DNA of 5,957 nucleotides from an uncultured Lachnospira sp. Lineage in GTDB: Bacteria > Bacillota > Clostridia > Lachnospirales > Lachnospiraceae. Below, one piece after another: positions 1 to 5,957 of this stretch. Position numbers and translations under genes: made by a program. The DNA lies in assembly GCA_947306285.1 (NCBI GenBank), contig CAMZGB010000067.1:1-5957 (forward strand). Reading direction: 5' to 3'. Within the stretch, counting starts at the first letter, position 1. Every line of letters begins with the position of its first letter. Below the pieces are notes generated by a model. That model did no database searches and had not been told where the DNA came from. It saw only the letters and a program-made list of their open reading frames with translations.

Positions 1-1931
1 GAAACACCACGACCACGTGTAACGAAACCAATAATTTCATCACCTGGCACTGGTGTACAACACTTAGAAAATCTAACTGCCACATCATCCATACCTTCTA
101 CAACAACACCGCTCTTCGAACTGCTTATCAAGCCTTGTCCTGTTGCATTCTTATCTATCATATTAACGACTTGTTGGTCTGTGATAGGTTCGTCATGGTC
201 TTTCTTGTATTGATCTAGTAATCTGTTTACAATCTGACCTTCTTTTAGTCCACCGTGACCAACTGTAGCAAGAACTGCATCCCACTCTTTGAAACCATAT
301 TTGCTGCGGACAATATCCATATACTTTGGCTTCATAATTTCGTCGTAGTCTATACTCTTCGCCTTACAGTATGCCTTGATTAAGTTGTTGCCACGCTCAA
401 TGTTCTCTTCTTTATTTTGAGATCTGAACCACTGGTTGATCTTGTTTTTAGCTTGTGTACTCTTAACAATCTTTAGCCAATCACGACTTGGTCCACTCGA
501 GTTATTTGAAGTGATGATTTCAATTCTGTCACCATTCTTAATCTCATAATCGATGTTAACCATCTCGCCATTAACCTTTGCACCAATCATCTTGTTACCT
601 ACAGCAGAGTGAATGCTGTATGCAAAGTCAACTGGTGTTGAGCCGTTTGGCAAGTTCTTCAAATCACCCTCTGGAGTGAAACAATAAACATTGCCTGAGA
701 ACATATTCAAGTCATCCTTCAACAGATCAAGGAATTCCTGGTTGTCAGTCATGTCTCTTTGCCACTCAAGGATTTGACGAAGCCAACTAATCTTTTGCTC
801 TTCGTTGTCGTCGCCAGTAATATTTTCTTTATACTTCCAGTGTGCAGCGATACCATACTCAGCAGTTCTGTGCATCTCCGCTGTACGAATCTGGATTTCA
901 AATGGTTGACCGTTTGGTGCAATCAATGACGTGTGAAGTGATTGATACATATTTTCCTTAGGCATAGCAATGTAGTCTTTGAATCTACCAGGAACTGGTG
1001 TAAACTTCTCATGGATAATACCAAGCGCACCGTAACACTCCATAACGCTATCTACGATAATTCTTACCGCAAAGATATCGTAAATCTGATCCAAAGTTTT
1101 ATGCTGATTTACCATCTTCTTGTAAATGCTGAAATAATGCTTAACACGACCGTCAATAGTCGCCTTAATTCCAGCCTTTTCAATGTATCCAGCAACTTCT
1201 TCTATTAACTCATTCATAAAGTCTTCGCGGTGTTCAAGTCTTTGGTGAACTCCCACTACCAACTCATCATATTTTTCAGGCTCAAGATATCTTAAACTCA
1301 AGTCATCAAGCTCAATCTTAATCTTACTGATACCAAGTCTATCTGCGATTGGTGAGTAAATGTCGATTGTCTCTCTAGACTTTTCACGTTGGCTTTCAGG
1401 ACTCATATACATAAGAGTTCTCATATTATGAAGTCTATCCGCAAGCTTAATCAAGATTACTCTGATATCCTTTGCCATCGCCAAAAACATCTTTCTTAAG
1501 TTTTCAGCTTGCTTTTCAACTTTATCTACGTCGTAATCTAACTTGGTCAACTTTGTAACGCCATCTACTAGGTCTGTGACTTCTTCGCCGAAGGCACTCA
1601 CCATATCCTCACGAGTTACCTTTGTATCTTCCATGACGTCGTGAAGCAAAGCTGCCATAATGGATTCTTTATCTAACTCAAGATCTGCCAAAATGAGCGC
1701 AGTATGAAGAGGGTGAATGATATATGGTTCACCTGATCTTCTCTTTTGATCTCCATGTGCCTTGTAAGCGAAGTTATAAGCCTTATCAATAATCTCCAAA
1801 TCTGAAGATGGGTGATACTGCTTAATTTTGTCGATCAAACGAGCATAGAGTTCCTCAGGAGTTGCTTGCTCCTGTTCAGTAGGAATTATTCCATGAATTT
1901 CAAATTGTTTGTTAATGTTTACGTCGCTCAT
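1..1931 (-). CDS. rel: Bifunctional (p)ppGpp synthetase/hydrolase, Rel/SpoT family (3'-truncated by window edge)
   Basis: Stringent-response enzyme that transfers pyrophosphate from ATP to GDP/GTP and also hydrolyses (p)ppGpp; cytoplasmic and ribosome-associated in this family. The frame is open from the ATG at 1931 to position 1, giving 643 residues. Full-length relatives are roughly 730-780 aa, so about 100 or more residues are missing. The HD hydrolase domain (about 45-200) keeps RRSGEP (64-69), H73, HD at 97-98, ED at 101-102 and LADRLHN (163-169), so hydrolysis should be active. The synthetase domain (about 255-370) has GRVKHYFSIYKK, YD at 284-285, RFKD at 316-319 and FEIQIRT (344-350, catalytic Glu 345). 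RxKD is the bifunctional signature; monofunctional RelA has ExDD. The TGS domain (about 410-473) keeps the AYSIH histidine (441). A helical region follows, then the start of the zinc-finger/RIS domain with CCTPVPGD (624-631). The rest of that domain and the ACT domain are off-window. The start is firm because an in-frame TAA sits at 1943-1941 and the next Met lies inside the HD domain. The Shine-Dalgarno is weak (AAGAGA, about 3 nt from ATG). It follows apt by 20 nt, probably in one operon. Confidence 0.97.
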   Translation of the reverse strand, partial: MSDVNINKQFEIHGIIPTEQEQATPEELYARLIDKIKQYHPSSDLEIIDKAYNFAYKAHGDQKRRSGEPYIIHPLHTALILADLELDKESIMAALLHDVMEDTKVTREDMVSAFGEEVTDLVDGVTKLTKLDYDVDKVEKQAENLRKMFLAMAKDIRVILIKLADRLHNMRTLMYMSPESQREKSRETIDIYSPIADRLGISKIKIELDDLSLRYLEPEKYDELVVGVHQRLEHREDFMNELIEEVAGYIEKAGIKATIDGRVKHYFSIYKKMVNQHKTLDQIYDIFAVRIIVDSVMECYGALGIIHEKFTPVPGRFKDYIAMPKENMYQSLHTSLIAPNGQPFEIQIRTAEMHRTAEYGIAAHWKYKENITGDDNEEQKISWLRQILEWQRDMTDNQEFLDLLKDDLNMFSGNVYCFTPEGDLKNLPNGSTPVDFAYSIHSAVGNKMIGAKVNGEMVNIDYEIKNGDRIEIITSNNSSGPSRDWLKIVKSTQAKNKINQWFRSQNKEENIERGNNLIKAYCKAKSIDYDEIMKPKYMDIVRSKYGFKEWDAVLATVGHGGLKEGQIVNRLLDQYKKDHDEPITDQQVVNMIDKNATGQGLISSSKSGVVVEGMDDVAVRFSKCCTPVPGDEIIGFVTRGRGV

Positions 1932-1951
1932 TTTCTCTTGTTACTTTCTAA

Positions 1952-2476
1952 TTATTTTCCTTCGTATGCTATTACACTGTCCACTCTGTAGCCATCAAGT
2001 TTTGCTCTACCGTTAAGTCCTTTTAACTCAACTAAGAATAGACAATCTACAACTTCTGCACCCAATTTTTCTACAAGATCGATAGCTGCTTTTGCACTTC
2101 CACCTGTAGCAATCAAGTCGTCAATTATTACAACCTTCTGACCAGGTTTTATGGCATCTACATGCATTTCAACTGTAGCTGTACCATATTCGAGGTCATA
2201 TTCCTGAGATATAGTTGTATGAGGAAGTTTTCCTTTTTTTCTTACCAAAGATAATCCTTTACCCATGTTATAAGCGATGGCTGCGCCAAAGATAAAACCT
2301 CTAGCCTCTACGCCTACTAACACATCGAAATCTAAATCTTTAATTAAATCCTGCATACTATCTACAGCAAGTTTCATTCCTTCAGGGTCTTGTGTAACTG
2401 TTGTAATATCCCTAAACATGATTCCCTCTTCAGGGAAATCTGGAATTGTTCTAATATATTTGTCTATTGGATGCAT
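1952..2476 (-). CDS. apt: Adenine phosphoribosyltransferase
   Basis: Cytoplasmic purine-salvage enzyme converting adenine plus PRPP to AMP and pyrophosphate. The 174 residues match the usual 170-180 aa length. The N-terminus IRTIPDFPEEGIMFRDIT (8-25) is the typical APT opening. It also has VGVEARGFIFG (54-64), a flexible-loop segment RKKGKLP (79-85) and the PRPP-binding motif VVIIDDLIATGGSAKA (115-130) with its two adjacent Asp residues (119-120). The C-terminus ends shortly after LVELKGLNGR, as in bacterial APTs. No key residue appears lost. The ATG at 2476 is fixed by a strong Shine-Dalgarno (AGGAGGA, 2487-2481) 4 nt upstream. recJ ends 9 nt before it and rel begins 20 nt after it, so the three are probably cotranscribed. 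Apt and Rel both draw on the purine nucleotide pool, which makes the pairing sensible, but regulation of this Apt by (p)ppGpp is only an inference. Confidence 0.98.
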   Translation of the reverse strand: MHPIDKYIRTIPDFPEEGIMFRDITTVTQDPEGMKLAVDSMQDLIKDLDFDVLVGVEARGFIFGAAIAYNMGKGLSLVRKKGKLPHTTISQEYDLEYGTATVEMHVDAIKPGQKVVIIDDLIATGGSAKAAIDLVEKLGAEVVDCLFLVELKGLNGRAKLDGYRVDSVIAYEGK

Positions 2477-2480
2477 AATG

Positions 2481-2487
2481 TCCTCCT
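2481..2487 (-). promoter_or_regulatory. Strong Shine-Dalgarno of apt, overlapping the recJ stop codon
   Basis: The minus strand reads TTAGGAGGACATTATG. AGGAGGA is a near-perfect anti-16S match with a 4-nt spacer to the apt ATG. Its first two bases (AG) are also the last two bases of the recJ TAG stop (2488-2486). Ribosomes ending recJ therefore sit on the apt initiation site, which suggests translational coupling or reinitiation. The coupling is inferred; the overlap is seen directly. Confidence 0.9.
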
Positions 2488-4240
2488 AACAAAAACTTTC
2501 TATAATCAACTGAAGATATTCTCTTCCGTTAAACTCATTAACATTCGGATAGTAAAGAAGCATCAACTTTATTTCGTTCTCAGCCCCTTGCATTGCCTTA
2601 TCAATCTTGTCTTGTCCAAACTTGTTTTGCAAAAATGCCATAAATCTTTTTGACTTGTTAAACATAATGCCCTGCATCTTATAGCCACTCTCGTCAGTCA
2701 TCTCAAGTCTAATGGCCTTTCCTTCTTTGCCTAGAATTTTCATTCTGTTTACTTTAATATTCTTTCCTGCAAAGATAGGCTTTTTGTTGCCCACGCCGAA
2801 GGGTTCTAACTTTTTCAAGTCATTGAATAAACCAAATGTTGCAAACTTAAATGGTAATTCACAGTCTACCCATATTTTCTTCATCAAGTCTTCCTCGGTT
2901 AGCTGACACGAATCATTTAAGCGTGTTCGCAATTCATCTATCTTTTCTTTTTCAATTGATAATCCAGCAGCCATTTTGTGTCCACCAAATTTAAGGAACA
3001 AATCTTTGACTTTAGATAAGTTGTCGTACATATCGTACTCATCAATTGATCTGCCCGAACCTTTGACACAGTCTTCGGAGTCCACAAGAACAATAGTTGG
3101 TTTATTGTATTGCTCTTTCACTCTGCCGGCGATTATTCCCGCAACACTTTCATGACAGTTTGGCAAATATAAAACTAGGATTCTATCCTCGCTATCTTTA
3201 GCCATTTCAATTGCCTCTTTAGCGCCTTTTTCGGTAATATCTTTTCTCTCGTCGTTTAGCCCTTTAAGCTTTTTAGCGCTAGCCATTGCTTTTTCCCTGT
3301 CAGTTTCATTTAGAAGATCAACAGCTCTCTTTGCCGTATCAAGTCTTCCCGAAGCATTTAGACAAGGACCTAGTATAAAACCAAAATGATATGAACCAAT
3401 GCTATCCTTGCTAATACCACAAGCATCAATTAAAGCATTAATTCCAACGTCTTTTGTTGTCTTTATAAGTTCTAGTCCGGTTTTAACTATTGTTCTGTTT
3501 TCGCCCTTCAAAGGGACTACATCGCAGACAGTAGCCATTGCACCGTAAACTAGCATACTCTCCAAATTCTTTTGGGTTTCATCCATGCTCTCATATAGAG
3601 CTCTCATAAACTGATATGCAACCATTGCACCGCAAAGGTCTTTAAATGGATACTCACAGTCACTCTGCTTATGATTGATAATAGCATCTGCATTTGGAAC
3701 TACATATTTCTTTTCACCATCTTCTTCCACAAAAGGTACTTCGTGGTGGTCAGTAATGATAACTGTCATTCCAAGACTCTTTGCATAATCCACTTGATCA
3801 CTTGCAGCAATACCATTGTCACATGTAACAATTGTATCCACCCCAGCGTCTTTGGCATCCTTAATTAAACTCTCATTAATACCATAGCCATCGTTCACTC
3901 TGTGAGGAACTACAATATCCACGTCAGCACCAAGGTTCGATAATGCCTTGTTAAGAATATATCCAGAGCAAATTCCATCCACATCGTAATCACTAATGAT
4001 TCGAATCTTATTCTTTCCAGCAATTTTGATTTTGAGGATGTCAACCGCCTTGTCCATATCTTTAAACTTCCATGGAGACGAAAGAGTTTTGATATCAGTA
4101 TTCAAATACTCTTCGATTGCTTCATCACCCTCAACATCTCTGTTTCTTATAACTCTGGCAACAACTGGATTAATATTAAATTTCTTTGCTATTTCATCAA
4201 ACTCGGCTTTCTTAGTTTGAAGAATCCATTTTTCAACCAT
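2486..4240 (-). CDS. recJ: Single-stranded-DNA-specific 5'-3' exonuclease RecJ
   Basis: DHH-family, metal-dependent nuclease that degrades single-stranded DNA 5' to 3' in RecF-type recombination, mismatch repair and base-excision repair. The 584 residues are close to the short E. coli form (about 577) and lack the C-terminal extension of Bacillus RecJ. DHH-domain motifs in order: DYDVDGI (84-90), TCDNGI (139-144), TDHHE (163-167), DLCGAMVAYQF (201-211), ATVCDVVPLKGENR (236-249) and GPCLNASGRL (291-300). The DHHA1 domain has HESVAGIIAGR (363-373), GSGRS (394-398) and KFGGHKMAAG (417-426). An OB-like domain follows KLEPFGVGN (477-485). All metal-ligand Asp/His motifs are present. Two Cys residues (239, 293) sit where relatives I recall often have Ala and Arg. 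The ATG at 4240 is the first possible ATG start, since an in-frame TAA lies at 4249-4247, and MVEKWIL fits RecJ N-termini. No Shine-Dalgarno is visible upstream. It lies directly after the secDF terminator and its stop overlaps the apt ribosome site, so it is probably the first gene of recJ-apt-rel. Confidence 0.97.
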   Translation of the reverse strand: MVEKWILQTKKAEFDEIAKKFNINPVVARVIRNRDVEGDEAIEEYLNTDIKTLSSPWKFKDMDKAVDILKIKIAGKNKIRIISDYDVDGICSGYILNKALSNLGADVDIVVPHRVNDGYGINESLIKDAKDAGVDTIVTCDNGIAASDQVDYAKSLGMTVIITDHHEVPFVEEDGEKKYVVPNADAIINHKQSDCEYPFKDLCGAMVAYQFMRALYESMDETQKNLESMLVYGAMATVCDVVPLKGENRTIVKTGLELIKTTKDVGINALIDACGISKDSIGSYHFGFILGPCLNASGRLDTAKRAVDLLNETDREKAMASAKKLKGLNDERKDITEKGAKEAIEMAKDSEDRILVLYLPNCHESVAGIIAGRVKEQYNKPTIVLVDSEDCVKGSGRSIDEYDMYDNLSKVKDLFLKFGGHKMAAGLSIEKEKIDELRTRLNDSCQLTEEDLMKKIWVDCELPFKFATFGLFNDLKKLEPFGVGNKKPIFAGKNIKVNRMKILGKEGKAIRLEMTDESGYKMQGIMFNKSKRFMAFLQNKFGQDKIDKAMQGAENEIKLMLLYYPNVNEFNGREYLQLIIESFC

Positions 4241-4254
4241 ATCAATTTATCTAT

Positions 4255-4292
4255 AAAAGTATAAAAGCGGTACCACCTCTGTGATACCGCTT
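4255..4292 (-). terminator. Rho-independent terminator after secDF
   Basis: On the minus strand the arms AAGCGGTATCAC and GTGGTACCGCTT (4292-4281 and 4276-4265) form a 12-bp stem with one T-G wobble and an AGAG tetraloop. The stem is followed by TTATACTTTT, so with the last stem bases the tail is T-rich but interrupted. The stem begins 4 nt after the secDF stop codon, which is the usual place for a terminator. It ends only 24 nt before the recJ ATG, so it could also act as a partial, read-through terminator inside a longer operon. On the plus strand there is no T-run after the stem and no gene to terminate. Confidence 0.85.
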
Positions 4293-4296
4293 GAAA

Positions 4297-5957
4297 TTAT
4301 CTTAAGGCTTTATCGTAAGATCTACCCTTAAAAATGTACCACAATGAACCTGTGATAAATACTGATGAGAATGCACCTGCAATCAAGCCAACCATAAGTG
4401 GTAATGTGAATTCTTGAATAGATGTAACACCCATAATGTAAATCATGAAGATCATGATAAATGTTGTGAATGTTGTGTAAATACTTCTTGTAAGTGTCTG
4501 TGTGATAGATGTATTTACAAGATCTATTACCTTATCACCTCTCCTACGATTCCTCATATTCTCACGGATACGGTCGAATATGACGATAGTTGCGTTGATT
4601 GAGTAACCTACAATTGTAAGTAGACAAGCGATAAATGTTGTTCCTAATGTTACTCTTGCAAGTGCGTAGAATCCAACTACTATGGCCACGTCGTGAACTA
4701 AGGCTGTAACAGCAGCAAACGCAAACTGTACATTTCTAAATCTAATCCAAATGTAAATCAACATACATATGATAGCGATTACTGTAGCAATTACGGCATC
4801 CTCTCTCATCTGCTTACTTACAGATCCGGAAATCATCTCGTTAGCAAAGTTTCCTTCATGTCCCTTCTTAGATGGGTCATATGCTTTGTATTTATCAATT
4901 AATAATTTCTTGAATTGATCAAACTTCTTTCCTTCAAGTCTCTCTGTCTTGATTGAATAAAGTTTCTTGTTAGCAGTATCTCTCTGTCCTTGAACCTCTT
5001 TTAATCCTACTTCTTTCTCAAGATCTTTCTTAATGTGGTCATTGAAGTAATCAATTGAGTATTCTTTCTCGAACTCTACGCTAATTGAGCTACCACCCTT
5101 GAACTCGATACCAAGGTTAAATACTGAACCAGCAGCTCCGTTAGCAACCATTGCACCAACACCAATCAAAATACAAACGATTGAGATTGCAAAGAAGATT
5201 GCTTTCTTCTGAACAAACTGGAATACTTTTCTAACCTTTTCTTTACCATAGAATTTAATCTTCTCAAATCCCATGTAGTAAAGCATCCATACGAATCCTC
5301 TTGAGATTACTAGAGCCTCGAACAACTGGATAATGATACCAATTGCAAGTGTCTGTGCGAAACCTTGAACAGTTCCTGAACCTCTCCAAAGAAGAACTAA
5401 TGCTGCGATAAGTGTTGTGATGTTACCATCGACAATAGCTGATGTAGCAGCCTTAAAACCTGTCTTGATAGCAGTCTTAACTGTCTTACCAGCCGCAATT
5501 TCTTCTCGTATTCGAGCATATATGATAACGTTCGCATCCACGGCCATACCAATATTCAAAATGATACCGGCGATACCTGGAAGTGTTAGTGTTAAATCAA
5601 ATCCATTTAGAGCTAGTAGAATCATCTCTACGTAAGCAACAAGTGCTAGACATGCTGCAATACCTGGAATTCTATAAACGATTAGCATGAAGATAAAGAT
5701 AATAATCATACCAATCAAACCAGCTAACAAACTCTTAGACAAAGCATCGTTACCTAACTGAGCACTCTCAACCTTATGGCTGATTTCGTCTAACTCTAGG
5801 TTAAGTGAACCGATACGGATATTTGAAGCCAACTGCTCTGCTTCTTCTAAGTCTTTCTGACCATCAATCTGAGCTTCACCACCTGTGATAGCTTCTTTTA
5901 CGTTTGGTGCACTAAGAACTTGGTCGTCATATATGATGTAAGTCTGCTTACCAACAT
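4297..5957 (-). CDS. secDF: SecDF protein-export membrane protein, SecD-SecF fusion (5'-truncated by window edge)
   Basis: RND-superfamily membrane subunit that uses the ion gradient to help pull secreted proteins out of SecYEG. The frame is open to the window edge, giving 552 visible residues. The ATG nearest the edge (5957-5955) is out of frame, and the in-frame TTG at 5832 is internal because homology continues upstream of it. The missing part holds TM1 and most of the P1 domain. Visible order (fragment numbering): end of P1 with SAPNVKEAITGGEAQIDG (15-32); SecD TM2-TM6 near 72-95, 99-119, 123-149, 171-192 and 199-226; a short linker; SecF TM7 near 252-271; the periplasmic domain starting at GIEFKGGSS; and TM8-TM12 near 387-406, 411-432, 439-463, 491-509 and 520-544. 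SecD motif GMAVDANV (136-143) keeps the transport Asp (140). SecF motif GYSINATIVIFDRIREN has Ala (455) where Asp is usual, while the partner Arg (490, in QTLTRS) is kept. There is no stop or restart at the SecD/SecF junction, so it is a true fusion. It ends in a terminator. Confidence 0.96.
   Translation of the reverse strand, partial: VGKQTYIIYDDQVLSAPNVKEAITGGEAQIDGQKDLEEAEQLASNIRIGSLNLELDEISHKVESAQLGNDALSKSLLAGLIGMIIIFIFMLIVYRIPGIAACLALVAYVEMILLALNGFDLTLTLPGIAGIILNIGMAVDANVIIYARIREEIAAGKTVKTAIKTGFKAATSAIVDGNITTLIAALVLLWRGSGTVQGFAQTLAIGIIIQLFEALVISRGFVWMLYYMGFEKIKFYGKEKVRKVFQFVQKKAIFFAISIVCILIGVGAMVANGAAGSVFNLGIEFKGGSSISVEFEKEYSIDYFNDHIKKDLEKEVGLKEVQGQRDTANKKLYSIKTERLEGKKFDQFKKLLIDKYKAYDPSKKGHEGNFANEMISGSVSKQMREDAVIATVIAIICMLIYIWIRFRNVQFAFAAVTALVHDVAIVVGFYALARVTLGTTFIACLLTIVGYSINATIVIFDRIRENMRNRRRGDKVIDLVNTSITQTLTRSIYTTFTTFIMIFMIYIMGVTSIQEFTLPLMVGLIAGAFSSVFITGSLWYIFKGRSYDKALR

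Noticed and set aside
942..1208. Plus-strand open frame of 88 codons
   Set aside because: It lies wholly antisense to the rel synthetase domain, has no recognisable domain and no good ribosome site, and the minus-strand protein is clearly real.
1..1931. rel as a disrupted gene or a hydrolase-dead RelA
   Set aside because: Translation of the whole span gave no stop codon, and the HD residues and RFKD motif are intact; it is cut only by the window edge.
1932..1951. Promoter or terminator between apt and rel
   Set aside because: The 20-nt gap is too short for either and shows no hairpin; it fits simple cotranscription.
2277..2653. Plus-strand open frames opposite apt and recJ
   Set aside because: They are shadows of the apt and recJ coding strand, with low-complexity, non-homologous translations.
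4265..4292. Bidirectional terminator
   Set aside because: On the plus strand the stem is followed by GAAATTATC with no T tract, and no plus-strand gene reaches it.
4261..4296. Functional T-box riboswitch upstream of recJ
   Set aside because: There is no leader of sufficient length, no specifier stem, and the T-box-like segment is on the wrong arm of the terminator.
5830..5832. TTG at 5832 as the start of secDF
   Set aside because: The frame continues upstream to the window edge with clear SecD sequence (SAPNVKEAITGG), so the TTG is an internal leucine codon.

Overview
This window looks like an ordinary, conserved housekeeping stretch from a low-GC Gram-positive bacterium. The best guess is a clostridial relative such as Lachnospiraceae. 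The reasons are A+T-rich coding DNA, a single-chain SecDF, a bifunctional Rel-type (RFKD) stringent-response enzyme, and the gene order secDF-recJ-apt-rel. The taxonomic call rests on remembered family features and gene order; no search was run.

All four genes lie on the minus strand and are read from high to low coordinates. They are: secDF (4297-5957, 5' end outside the window), a Rho-independent terminator hairpin (4265-4292 plus a T-rich tail), recJ (2486-4240, complete), apt (1952-2476, complete), and rel/spoT-type (p)ppGpp synthetase/hydrolase (1-1931, 3' end outside the window). Coding density is very high. The only gaps are 56 nt (secDF-recJ, holding the terminator), 9 nt (recJ-apt) and 20 nt (apt-rel). 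No stretch over 300 bases lacks a gene. I see no tRNA, rRNA, CRISPR, insertion sequence or plus-strand gene.

recJ, apt and rel look like one tightly packed transcription unit downstream of the secDF terminator. The recJ stop codon overlaps the apt Shine-Dalgarno. Functionally the unit joins single-strand DNA exonuclease repair (RecJ), adenine salvage from PRPP (Apt) and (p)ppGpp control (Rel). SecDF is the membrane motor that assists protein export through SecYEG.

I did not find a new biological system. The points most worth a second look are a SecF-half Asp-to-Ala change at a usually conserved membrane position, a recJ start with no visible Shine-Dalgarno directly behind a terminator, and a T-box-like sequence inside that terminator.
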